The notes beneath the pieces were generated by a model that saw only the letters and a list, made by a program, of their open reading frames with translations, did not search any database and was not told the DNA's origin. A program made the position numbers and the translations under genes. Below, in pieces: positions 30,243 through 38,777 of a stretch of DNA of 64,000 bases (positions are counted from its first letter, which is position 1; the number at the start of each line of letters is the position of its first letter). This DNA comes from JBCCBV01 sp039033855 (GTDB lineage: Bacteria; Planctomycetota; Phycisphaerae; Phycisphaerales; Phycisphaeraceae): contig JBCCBV010000014.1 in assembly GCA_039033855.1 (NCBI GenBank), positions 24,697 through 88,696 on the forward strand. Reading direction: 5' to 3'.

Positions 30243-30355
30243 GGTCGGAATCGCGCTCGCAAGCCAATCGCAACGCCGTTCCGACCCCCCTCGCCCCCTT
30301 CCGGGCGATCTTTGACCCGATACTCCGCTTGCCCGTCCGGCCCCGCTGGGCGAGG
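30243..30355 (+). promoter_or_regulatory. Putative transcription attenuator of ilvB
   Basis: Three pairings are visible. GGTCGGAA (30243-30250) pairs with TTCCGACC (30279-30286). TCGCCC (30291-30296) pairs with GGGCGA (30303-30308) around a 6-base loop and is followed by TCTTTG, a terminator-like hairpin. CCTCGCCC (30289-30296) can instead pair with GGGCGAGG (30348-30355), which would break the terminator. This lies between the leader peptide and ilvB, the expected place for an attenuator. Folding is by eye only. Confidence 0.5.
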
Positions 30356-30468
30356 CTTTGTGCCACGAACCGATCCGGACCGACCCGGACCCATCCGGAC
30401 CCTTCGACCGCCGCCCACGCCGCCCACGCCGCTCCCGGCCGGCCGCGGCCCCCGACACGGACCCCGCC

Positions 30469-32280
30469 ATGACCACCGCCCGCACCGACCTTTCCGCCCA
30501 CGGCCTGACCCCCGCCCCGCACGGCGAGCCCACCATGCGCTACGCCGGAATGACCGGCGCCCAGATTTTCAACCAGATGATGGCCGAGCACCAGGTCGAC
30601 ACCATCTTCGGCTACCCCGGCGGCGCGATCCTGCCCGTCTTCGACGCCATCCACGAATCCAAGCAGTTCAAGTTCCTGCTCACCCGCCACGAGCAGGGCG
30701 CCGGCCACATGGCCGAGGGCTACGCCCGCGTGACCGGCAAGCCCGGCATCGTGCTGGTGACCTCCGGCCCGGGCGCCACCAACACCGTGACCCCCATGCA
30801 AGACGCCCTGATGGACGGCACGCCCATCATCGTCTTCGCCGGGCAGGTCGCCACCGGCGCCATTGGCACCGACGCCTTCCAAGAAGCCGACATGACCGGC
30901 ATCGCGCGGCCCTGCACCAAGTGGTGCACCCTGGTCAAGCGCGTCGAAGACATCCCCCGCGCCATCAACACCGCCTTCCACGTCGCCACCACCGGCCGCC
31001 CGGGCCCGGTGTTTGTCGACCTGCCCAAAGACGTCACCGCCACGGTGATGCCCGGCGCCTGCTACGACCAAATCAACCTGCCCGGCTACCACATCCGCGA
31101 GGCCGGCACGTCCAGCGAGATCGAACGCGCCGCCGCCATGATCAACGCCGCCGAGCGGCCGATCTTTTACGTCGGCCAGGGCGCCATCCTCTCCGGCGGG
31201 CACGAGGTGCTCCGCCGCTGCGCCGAAAAGGCCCGCGTGCCCGTCACCACCACCCTGCAGGGCCTGGGTGCCTTCGACGAACGCCACGACCTGAGCCTGC
31301 ACATGCTCGGCATGCACGGCGCCGCCTACGCCAACTGGGCCATGCGCGACGCCGACTGCATCGTCTCCATCGGCGCCAGGTTCGACGACCGCGTCACCGG
31401 CAAGATCAGCGCCTTCGCCCCCGGCGCCCGCGCCGCCGAACGCGCCGGCAAAGGCGGGATCATCCACTTCGACATCGCCCCCGAACAGATCAACAAGGCC
31501 GTCCCGGTCACCATCGGCGTCGAGGGCGACGCCAAGAAGAACCTCGAGCTCCTCGAACCCCTGCTCGAAACCCGCGAGCGCACCGCCTGGCTGTCGCAAT
31601 GCACCCAGTGGAAGACCGAGCACCCGTTCGCCTTCGACAAGGACGAGCGCGAGTTCCACCTCAAGCCCCAAGCCGTGATCGAAGAACTCGACAAACAACT
31701 CGGCGACGACGGCATCATCACCACCGGCGTCGGCCAGCACCAGATGTGGGCCGCGCAGTTCTTCCACTACTCCCGCCCGCGCCAATGGGTGACGTCCGGC
31801 GGGCTCGGCACCATGGGCTTCGGCGTGCCTTCATCTATTGGTGCCCAGCAGGGCGAACTCGCCTTGGCCCAGCAGGAAAACCGTAAGCCCCGGCAGGTCG
31901 TCAACATCGACGGCGACGGCAGCTACTGCATGACCGCCATGGAGATGGTCACCGCGGCGCAATACGACATCCCCGCCAAGTCCATCATCCTCAACAACGA
32001 CTTCCAGGGCATGGTCAAGCAGTGGCAGGACCTCTTCTACGAAGAGCGCTACAGCCACACCGAGATGCACAACCCCGACTTCGTCAAGCTGACCGACGCG
32101 ATGAACTGCAAGGGCTTCCGCGTGACCAAGCTCGAAGACCTGCCTGCGGTCATGAAAGACTTCTTGGCCCACCCCGGCCCAGCGGTGCTCGAAGCGCTCG
32201 TCGAAAAACACGAGCACGTCTACCCGATGGTGCCCGCCGGCAAAACCGTCGACGACATGGTGCTCGGCCCGCCGAAATGA
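30469..32280 (+). CDS. ilvB: Acetolactate synthase large (catalytic) subunit
   Basis: Protein of 603 residues. It is a thiamine-diphosphate enzyme that condenses pyruvate in valine/leucine/isoleucine synthesis. It shows VDTIFGYPGGAILPVFDAI, the catalytic Glu in LLTRHEQGAGHMAEGYAR (about residue 74), the central FAD-binding-type domain, and the ThDP motif starting NIDGDGSYCMTAMEM (about residue 480) and closing at LNNDFQGMV. ATG 30469 is used; ATG 30535 (start MRYAGMTGAQIF) is equally possible. No regulatory subunit gene (ilvN) follows. The stop overlaps a nuclease-like gene (ATGA). Confidence 0.96.
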   Translation: MTTARTDLSAHGLTPAPHGEPTMRYAGMTGAQIFNQMMAEHQVDTIFGYPGGAILPVFDAIHESKQFKFLLTRHEQGAGHMAEGYARVTGKPGIVLVTSGPGATNTVTPMQDALMDGTPIIVFAGQVATGAIGTDAFQEADMTGIARPCTKWCTLVKRVEDIPRAINTAFHVATTGRPGPVFVDLPKDVTATVMPGACYDQINLPGYHIREAGTSSEIERAAAMINAAERPIFYVGQGAILSGGHEVLRRCAEKARVPVTTTLQGLGAFDERHDLSLHMLGMHGAAYANWAMRDADCIVSIGARFDDRVTGKISAFAPGARAAERAGKGGIIHFDIAPEQINKAVPVTIGVEGDAKKNLELLEPLLETRERTAWLSQCTQWKTEHPFAFDKDEREFHLKPQAVIEELDKQLGDDGIITTGVGQHQMWAAQFFHYSRPRQWVTSGGLGTMGFGVPSSIGAQQGELALAQQENRKPRQVVNIDGDGSYCMTAMEMVTAAQYDIPAKSIILNNDFQGMVKQWQDLFYEERYSHTEMHNPDFVKLTDAMNCKGFRVTKLEDLPAVMKDFLAHPGPAVLEALVEKHEHVYPMVPAGKTVDDMVLGPPK

Positions 32281-32714
32281 CCACGACCTCTCGGGTGGTC
32301 GACGGTTTCATCGGCGAGAGCTACGCCCGCATCGCGTTGCTGCGCGCCGGCTGGCGCACCTATACCGCGGATGTCGACGACCACGGCGTCGACCTCGTTG
32401 CCCGTTCCCCCGCCGGACGGTTTTACGAAGTCCAGGTCAAGCTCACCGGGCCGACCGTGAACCCCTTCGTGTACGCCAAGTCTTTTCGCGCCACAGCGGC
32501 GTACTTGGTCTGCTTTGTCTGCATCCTGCCCGGCCAGGCGGTGGCGCTCTACCTGGCCGCCGGGTCCGACTGGGGCGACCCCGCGTACCCCTGCCTGAAC
32601 TACAACGCCGCGGGGGGCGGAGCGGGGCCGTATTACGAACTGTCGCTCGCGTCCAAATACGCCGAAGCGCTCCGTGCACTTGAGTTCGACCGCTACGTTG
32701 CGAAGCTCGGCTAG
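32277..32714 (+). CDS. PD-(D/E)XK nuclease-like small protein
   Basis: Protein of 145 residues. The first half fits the PD-(D/E)XK restriction-nuclease fold: early Glu in GFIGESYARIALLRAGW, then DDHGVDLVARSPAGRFYEVQVK, that is D-x(n)-x-Q-x-K with catalytic Asp about residue 40 and Lys about 55. It resembles the small 'group I intron-associated PD-(D/E)XK' type proteins. The ATG overlaps the ilvB stop by 4 bases, so it is probably translated from the ilvB mRNA. Its link to amino acid synthesis is unexplained. A nuclease or a structural relative are both possible. Confidence 0.7.
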   Translation: MTTTSRVVDGFIGESYARIALLRAGWRTYTADVDDHGVDLVARSPAGRFYEVQVKLTGPTVNPFVYAKSFRATAAYLVCFVCILPGQAVALYLAAGSDWGDPAYPCLNYNAAGGGAGPYYELSLASKYAEALRALEFDRYVAKLG

Positions 32715-32746
32715 CGCAAACGTAATCCGCCCCGGCGTCGCCACCC

Positions 32747-34801
32747 TCACGCCGCGGAGCGCGCGTCGCCCGTGAGGGTCGGCAGGCCGTTGGCCAGTAG
32801 CTTTCGCGCCGCGTCCACCGGCATCGGCCGGGCGAAGAAATACCCCTGCCCCTTGCCGCACCCCAGGGCCTGCAGCTGCGCCACCTGCCCGATCGTCTCG
32901 ACCCCTTCGGCCACCACGGCGATGTCCAGGTTCGACGCCAGCGCCACAATCGCGTGCACCACCGCGGCGAAGTCTTGCCGTTCGGTCGCGTCGGCGATAA
33001 AGCTGCGGTCGATCTTCAGCTCGTCCAGCGGGAACTTGTGCAAACAGCTGAGCGACGAGTAGCCCGTGCCGAAGTCGTCGAGCGAGATGTGCACGCCCAG
33101 CTCGCGGATCGCCCGAAGCCGGGCCACGCCGGCCTCGACGTCGGTCATGATCGCGCTCTCGGTGATCTCGATGTGCAGCGCCTCGGGCGGCAACCCGGTT
33201 TCGCCAAGCACCGCGCGGATCCGGTCGGCGCAGTCGGCGTCAACCAATTGCACGCGCGACAGGTTCACGCTGACGTACAGCCCGCCCGCGTCCGGCAGCT
33301 CGTTGCGGATCGCTTGCAGCGCCACGCAGCTCTGACGCAGCATCGACCAGCCGAGCGGCACCACCAGCCCGCTGTCTTCCGCCGCGGGGATGAACGCCCC
33401 CGGGCTCACCCAGCCGTGGCCCGGCCGATCCCACCGCGCCAGCGCCTCAAAGCCCACCGGCTCGCCGGTCTCCATGCTCACGATCGGCTGGAGGTACGGC
33501 ACGATCTCGTTGCGGGCGATCCCCTGCCGGAGCGCCGATTGCAGGTCGAGGCTCTCTTGCACGCGCACCCGCATGATCGAATCGAACAGCCGTGTGCCCG
33601 ACCGCCCGGCCGACTTGGCCTGATACATGGCGATGTCGGCGTCGCGCAGCAGGTCTTCCGCCAACTGATAGTCGCCGCGATCGATCGCCACCCCGACGCT
33701 CGTCGACACGTGCACCACGCGCCCGTCCAGGTCGAACGGCGCGTCCAGCGAACGGTGCAGCGCGTTGGCCAGGGTCAGCGGGTCGCCGATCTCGTCGAAC
33801 GCCGAGAGGAACACCGCGAACTCGTCGCCACCCAGCCGGCCAACGCCTCGGCAGACCAGGCCCGGCGCCTTCTCGGCGAGGTCCGCCGCGGCGCGGTCGA
33901 TCCGCTCGCCCACCGCCTGGATCAGCCGGTCGCCCGACGCGTGGCCCAGGCAGTCGTTGATCAGCTTGAAGCCGTCGAGGTCCATAAACAGCACCGCCCG
34001 CAGGCCGGCCGGCTCGCCCCGATCGACCGCATGGTTGCGTTCGGCGAACGACGCCTCGATCTGCGAAACCAGCGCCCCGCGGTTCACCAGCCCCGTCAGG
34101 TCGTCGCGCTCGGACAGGCGCTCGAACCGCTGACCCTCGAACACCTTGGCGAACGGCTGGAGGTTGTAGGCAAACCGCCAGGCAAAGACGTTGAGCGCCA
34201 CAAAGCACACCAGCGCCAGCCGGTACCCCGGCCAGAAGAACATGACCGACGACGTGACGTATCCGCAGATCGCGCACCACAGGAACACCCGGGCCAGGTC
34301 CATCAGCTTGGGGTTGCGGTCGCGCGGCTCCTGGGCCAGGTACGCCTTGCGCCAAAACAAGTAGATGCGCGCATACGCCGCCACCACGCCGAGCGACGCC
34401 AGCAGGAACAGGCCGATCCAAAACCAGTCCGGCCGGCCCTCGGCGGTCTGCATGCAATGGATACGCGGCACGTACGCGCCGAAGTTCGTGAACGGGTCGG
34501 CCGACACCGCGGCCCCGGCCGCGACGGTGGGTGCGCCGATCGACGCCGTGCCGAGCCCGCACCACGCCTGCACGTCGGCCATCGGCCCGCGCTGCCCCGC
34601 CCCGCCCGAACCGGCGTACGACAAGCCCGCGACCACCCCGATTGTCGCCACAAACAACGCCCACGGCCAAAGCCTCCCGAGCCCGCGCCGACCAACCTCG
34701 GTCACGTTCGTCGTGGTCAAGGGGCGAGAAACATCGTGCGGGTTGGGCGGGAGTGTCGGCATGGGGCTGGAGACCGTTTCGGGCCTTGCTGTACCGCCCA
34801 T
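32747..34801 (-). CDS. Membrane-bound GGDEF-EAL cyclic-di-GMP signalling protein
   Basis: Protein of 684 residues. Predicted membrane helices occur at about residues 45-65, 122-142, 160-185 and 187-205, with an extracytoplasmic segment between the first two. The GGDEF domain has an intact active site (GRLGGDEFAVF, about residue 321). The EAL domain has the catalytic-type motifs GFEALARW (about 447), HIEITESAIM, DDFGTGYSSL, KIDRSFI and AEGVET. Both synthase and phosphodiesterase activities are therefore possible. A later start at residue 14 (ATG 34762) cannot be excluded. Confidence 0.92.
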   Translation of the reverse strand: MGGTARPETVSSPMPTLPPNPHDVSRPLTTTNVTEVGRRGLGRLWPWALFVATIGVVAGLSYAGSGGAGQRGPMADVQAWCGLGTASIGAPTVAAGAAVSADPFTNFGAYVPRIHCMQTAEGRPDWFWIGLFLLASLGVVAAYARIYLFWRKAYLAQEPRDRNPKLMDLARVFLWCAICGYVTSSVMFFWPGYRLALVCFVALNVFAWRFAYNLQPFAKVFEGQRFERLSERDDLTGLVNRGALVSQIEASFAERNHAVDRGEPAGLRAVLFMDLDGFKLINDCLGHASGDRLIQAVGERIDRAAADLAEKAPGLVCRGVGRLGGDEFAVFLSAFDEIGDPLTLANALHRSLDAPFDLDGRVVHVSTSVGVAIDRGDYQLAEDLLRDADIAMYQAKSAGRSGTRLFDSIMRVRVQESLDLQSALRQGIARNEIVPYLQPIVSMETGEPVGFEALARWDRPGHGWVSPGAFIPAAEDSGLVVPLGWSMLRQSCVALQAIRNELPDAGGLYVSVNLSRVQLVDADCADRIRAVLGETGLPPEALHIEITESAIMTDVEAGVARLRAIRELGVHISLDDFGTGYSSLSCLHKFPLDELKIDRSFIADATERQDFAAVVHAIVALASNLDIAVVAEGVETIGQVAQLQALGCGKGQGYFFARPMPVDAARKLLANGLPTLTGDARSAA

Positions 34802-34974
34802 AAGGCCAAACCGTTGCCCACACCACCGTTTACGGGGGAATGCTTAGGCCTGGGGGAGCGTTTGGCGTCTGATAAACCCCCTCGCCAGAGTTTGAGCGCA
34901 CGCGGCGCCAGGCCCGTTCAGAACGCGTCGGCTCCGCGGATCACCGCCGGGCCGTCCCCGATACGATCTGCTTC

Positions 34975-36078
34975 ATGCCTGTCCAAATCGGTGTCCCCCG
35001 CGAAGTCAAGTCCGATGAATACCGCGTGTCCGTCCTGCCGGTCGGCGCGCAGCTCCTGACCCAGGCCGGCTGCGTGGTCAAGGTCGAGCGCGGAGCCGGC
35101 GAGGGTTCGGGCTACCTCGACGACGACTACCGGCGTGCCGGCGCCCAACTCGTCGAAGGCCCCGCCGAGCTGTTCGCCGACTGCGACCTGATCCTCAAGG
35201 TCAAAGAACCCCAGCCCGAAGAGGTGGCGCGCCTCCGCCCCGAGCAGGTCGTGTTCACCTACTTCCACTTCGCCGCGTCGCGCGAATTGACCGAGGGCTG
35301 CCAGGCCGCGGGCGTGACGGCGCTGGCGTACGAAACCCTGGTCCAGCCGGGCAAGCCGGGGCTACCGCTGCTCACCCCGATGAGCGAGGTCGCCGGGCGC
35401 ATGGCCATCCAGCAGGGCGCCAAGTACCTCGAAAAACCCCAGGAAGGCCGGGGCATCCTCCTCGCCGGCGTCCCTGGCGTCGAGCCGGCCAAGGTCACCA
35501 TCCTCGGCGGGGGCATCGTCGGCGCCAACGCCGCCAAGGTCGCCGCAGGCCTGGGCGCCAACGTCGTGCTGCTCGACATCGACCTCAACCGACTGCGCTA
35601 CCTCGACGACGTCATGCCCGGGAATGTGAGAACGATCTACAGCCACCCCGAGTCCATCGCCTGGCACACCGCCACCAGCGACCTGGTCGTGGGCGCGGTG
35701 CTGATCCCCGGCGCCCGGTCGCCCGTGCTCGTGCCCAAGTCGCTGCTGTCCGAGATGCGCCCCGGCGCGGTCATCGTCGACGTCGGCGTCGACCAAGGCG
35801 GCTGCGTCGAGACCACCCGCCCCACCACGCACGCCCAGCCGACCTACCTGGTCGACGGCATCGTCCACTACTGCGTGGCCAACATGCCCGGCGCCGTGGG
35901 CCGCACCAGCACCCAGGCGCTCTGCCACGCCACGCAGCCGTACGTCATCAAACTCGCCAAAGCGATGGACGCCGGCGGGCTAGACGAGCTTCTGGAAAAA
36001 GACGGCGCGTTCGCCTCGGCCCTGAACCTGCGGGCGGGCCGGATCACGCACCCGGGCGTCGCCGCCGCCTTCGGCTGA
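34975..36078 (+). CDS. ald: Alanine dehydrogenase
   Basis: Protein of 367 residues, the family length. It interconverts L-alanine and pyruvate plus ammonia with NAD. It starts MPVQIGVPREVKSDEYRVSVLP and has ILKVKEPQPEE, SEVAGRMAIQQGA, the Rossmann motif VTILGGGIVGANAAKVAAGLG, and DVGVDQGGCVETTRPTTH with VANMPGAVGRTST. The 3' end overlaps the convergent PEP-CTERM gene by 35 bases. Confidence 0.96.
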   Translation: MPVQIGVPREVKSDEYRVSVLPVGAQLLTQAGCVVKVERGAGEGSGYLDDDYRRAGAQLVEGPAELFADCDLILKVKEPQPEEVARLRPEQVVFTYFHFAASRELTEGCQAAGVTALAYETLVQPGKPGLPLLTPMSEVAGRMAIQQGAKYLEKPQEGRGILLAGVPGVEPAKVTILGGGIVGANAAKVAAGLGANVVLLDIDLNRLRYLDDVMPGNVRTIYSHPESIAWHTATSDLVVGAVLIPGARSPVLVPKSLLSEMRPGAVIVDVGVDQGGCVETTRPTTHAQPTYLVDGIVHYCVANMPGAVGRTSTQALCHATQPYVIKLAKAMDAGGLDELLEKDGAFASALNLRAGRITHPGVAAAFG

Positions 36079-36955
36079 GCAGCAAGCCGCTGGCCGCCGT
36101 CAACAGCGCCACGCTGCCGGGCTCGGGCACGACCTGCAGGCGCTTGTCCTTGCTGATCTGGAACGTCTCGCCCGGCGCGAGTTCCACGTCCCACTGGAAG
36201 GCCCAGGACACGTCGCCTTGAAAGCCAATCGGCACAAAACTATCGAGACCGGCCAAGGCGACTTCGAGGTTGTCCGCGTTGTTGTCTTGGAGCTCGTTGA
36301 GCGTGTCCGGCACCGGCCGTATCTCGGCGAAGTCCGGCGAAGGCGTGACCACCGTTTCCGCCACGCTGGTGAAGGCGTCTTCCTGCAGCACCGTGTTGGC
36401 GTTCTGCAAGAACGCGAAGTCGTCCGTGCCGTCGCCGGACAGGTTGAAGTCGACGTACTGGAAGAAGCTGAACGACCGGGTGGTGTCGCCGCGGTTGTCG
36501 ATGCTGATCTGCTCGGCCAGGTCGGACGCGCCGCTGCCGGGCAGCCCGCCGTCGAGCGAGAGCCGGACGGTAAAGGTCAGGTCGTTCGCGTCGCCGTAGA
36601 CCGCGACCAGCGTGTCGTCGCGGTCGTCGCTCACGCCGGCGATGACCGGATCGGTGTCGGTGGTCGTAATGCCCAGCAGGCCGAGGTTGCTCAGCGGGAC
36701 CTCAACGTTGCCGCCCTGCTCGCGGAACCAGAAGCCCTGGAGCCCCAGGTGGTCGGTGCCGTCGATCTCCCACGAGGTCAGGCCCAGGCCGAGTTCCTCG
36801 AAGACGGCCGACGCGTTGCCGTCGGCGATGACAAAGGCCCCCGCTTCGGACGACGCCGCGTAGCCCAAGGCGGCCACGGCAGCGGCCGTGCACAATGCCG
36901 GACGGCCTGCGCGTCGTGCGCCACCTGCGATTCGTGCGATTCGTTCGGTCTGCAT
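36044..36955 (-). CDS. PEP-CTERM sorting-domain secreted protein
   Basis: Protein of 303 residues. ATG 36955 is chosen because GGGAGGAA (36962-36969 on the complement) lies 6 bases upstream. The N-terminus has a basic region and a hydrophobic core ending ASSEAGA, a signal peptide. The middle is an acidic beta-rich exported domain without cysteine that I cannot assign. The end VVPEPGSVALLTAASGLLLS plus an Arg/Pro run is a PEP-CTERM tail, which is normally processed by an exosortase. The function of the mature domain is unknown. Confidence 0.85.
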   Translation of the reverse strand: MQTERIARIAGGARRAGRPALCTAAAVAALGYAASSEAGAFVIADGNASAVFEELGLGLTSWEIDGTDHLGLQGFWFREQGGNVEVPLSNLGLLGITTTDTDPVIAGVSDDRDDTLVAVYGDANDLTFTVRLSLDGGLPGSGASDLAEQISIDNRGDTTRSFSFFQYVDFNLSGDGTDDFAFLQNANTVLQEDAFTSVAETVVTPSPDFAEIRPVPDTLNELQDNNADNLEVALAGLDSFVPIGFQGDVSWAFQWDVELAPGETFQISKDKRLQVVPEPGSVALLTAASGLLLSRRRRRRPGA

Positions 36956-37298
36956 GCTCGATTCCTCCCTATGCCGTAACGCCCGATGGACGCACGGCAG
37001 AACCCCGGACCCCGGAAGACGCTCCACGGCTGCATCGCCAAGGGAAGTCTTCCACTTGAACGTGAAGAATAAGTGAATCTTCGCAATCTCTGGGTGAGAT
37101 TTTGCGATTTCTTGATTTCACATTACGCAACACAAACAAAATGGGCGAAATGGGCAAAACAATCTTCACATTGGCCGCTCGCTTGCCCGCCAACCACGCC
37201 ACGGAGCGGCCGCGATTCGGCACGCTCTCGGCAGAATGCCCTCCCAGCGTCGCGGCGGCCCCGAACCGCCCGCCCGGCCCCGTTAGCATGCCGCCGCG
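36956..37298. other. AT-richer intergenic region between divergent genes
   Basis: About 340 bases with no gene. It is much less GC-rich than its surroundings and must carry promoters for the PEP-CTERM gene and serS, but I cannot fix convincing -35/-10 pairs. An imperfect inverted repeat occurs at 37077-37090/37096-37109 (AATCTC/GAGATT core with mirrored TTCGCAA/TTTGCGA flanks). A tandem AAATGGGC is found near 37139-37154. No T-box features were seen upstream of serS. Confidence 0.4.
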
Positions 37299-38690
37299 AT
37301 GATCGACCTCAAGGCCCTGCGTGACGACCCCGACCGCTTCCGCGCCGGTGCCCGGGCCAAAGGCTCGGACGCCGACCTCGACGCCCTGCTCGCCGCCGAC
37401 CGCGACCTGCGCGCCGCCCAGACAGAGCTCCAGGAGCTGACCGCGGAGAAAAACCGCATCGGCAAGGCCATCGGGCAGCTCGCCGGCCGGCTCAAGAAGG
37501 CCGACGCCGCCGACCGCCCCGCCCTCCAGCAAGAGATGGCCGACCTGCAGGCCCGGCCGAACCAGATCAAGGCCCAGGAAGGCCAGCTCGCCGAGCGTGT
37601 CCGGACGCTGACCGTAGCCCGCGATGCGCTCTGGCTGGCCGTGCCCCAGCCGCCCGACCCCGACGTCCCGGCCGGGACCTCCGACGCCGACAACGTCGAG
37701 CTTTCGCGCTGGACCGGCGCGGGCGAGCGCGCCTTCGACCCCGAGCGCCCGTTTGCCGAGCAGCGCGGCTTTGCCCCGAAAACGCACCTCGAGTTGTGCG
37801 CCGACCTCGGCCTGGTCGACTTTGACCGAGCGGTGAAGATCGCCGGCTCGCGCAGCTACACGCTGATGGGCGACGGCATGCGCCTCCAGCAGGCCGTGCT
37901 CCGCCTGGCGCTCGACACGATGGCCGACGCGCACGGCTTTACGCCGGTCTCCGCCGCCGACCTGGTCCGCCATGAAACCATGGTCGGCACCGGCTTTTTC
38001 CCCCACGGCCGCGACCAGGTCTACGACATCGCCAACCCCACCGGGGACTACGGCCTGGCTTTGTCGGGCACGGGCGAGGTTTCGCTCATGGCCTTCCACG
38101 CCGACGAAATCCTGGCCGAAGACGACCTGCCGCTGCGCTACGTCACCCAGTCCACCTGCTTCCGCCGCGAGGCCGGCGCCGCGGGCCGCGACACCGCCGG
38201 GCTCTACCGCGTGCACCAGTTCGACAAGGTCGAACAGGTCGTGATCTGCAAAGCCGACGAGGCCGAAAGCCGCGCCTGGCACCAAAAGATGCTCGGCTAC
38301 GTCGAGGGCCTGCTGCGCAAGCTGGAGCTGCCCCACCGCCGGCTCCAATGCTGCACCGGGGACCTCGGCCTGAAGAACGCCGACATGATCGACGTCGAGT
38401 GCTGGATGCCCGGGCGCGGCGCTCTGGACGACGCCGGCCTGCCCACCGGCGGTTGGGGCGAAACCCACTCGGCCAGCCGGCTCTACGACTTCCAGTGCCG
38501 TCGATTGAACCTGCGCTACCGCGACGCCGAAACCGGCCAGACCCGGGTGGCCCATTCGCTGAACAACACCGTGGCCGCGCTGCCCCGCCTGCTGATCCCG
38601 ATCCTGGAGATGCACCAGCAGGCCGACGGCTCGATCCGCGTGGCCGAGGCACTACGGCCCTACCTTGGCGGGCGCGAACGGATTGGCTAG
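37299..38690 (+). CDS. serS: Seryl-tRNA synthetase
   Basis: Protein of 463 residues. The N-terminal tRNA-binding coiled coil covers about residues 30-105 (LTAEKNRIGKAIGQLAGRLKK). The class II core has TGFFPHGRDQVYDI, motif 2 CFRREAGAAGRDTAGLYRVH followed by QFDKVE, and motif 3 LNNTVAALPRLLIPILEMHQ with the conserved Arg. Motif 3 departs from the common NGSGLAVGR form, but the key residues remain. Start ATG 37299 fits the usual MIDLK opening. Confidence 0.96.
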   Translation: MIDLKALRDDPDRFRAGARAKGSDADLDALLAADRDLRAAQTELQELTAEKNRIGKAIGQLAGRLKKADAADRPALQQEMADLQARPNQIKAQEGQLAERVRTLTVARDALWLAVPQPPDPDVPAGTSDADNVELSRWTGAGERAFDPERPFAEQRGFAPKTHLELCADLGLVDFDRAVKIAGSRSYTLMGDGMRLQQAVLRLALDTMADAHGFTPVSAADLVRHETMVGTGFFPHGRDQVYDIANPTGDYGLALSGTGEVSLMAFHADEILAEDDLPLRYVTQSTCFRREAGAAGRDTAGLYRVHQFDKVEQVVICKADEAESRAWHQKMLGYVEGLLRKLELPHRRLQCCTGDLGLKNADMIDVECWMPGRGALDDAGLPTGGWGETHSASRLYDFQCRRLNLRYRDAETGQTRVAHSLNNTVAALPRLLIPILEMHQQADGSIRVAEALRPYLGGRERIG

Positions 38691-38777
38691 CGGGGCGCAT
38701 CGCCTACCATGCCCGCTCGGGGCCCCACACCACACCCAAACCCACGAAACACGATCCGCCCGCCGGACCGCCATGTC

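Noticed and set aside
30130..31785. Long minus-strand open frame opposite ilvB (about 550 codons)
   Set aside because: It has a biased, repeat-like composition (Gly/Val/Asp/His-rich), no motif and lies wholly opposite a well-supported gene. It is a by-product of high GC at third positions.
36956..37298. T-box riboswitch upstream of serS
   Set aside because: No T-box sequence or specifier-loop layout was recognised, and planctomycetes are not known for T-boxes.
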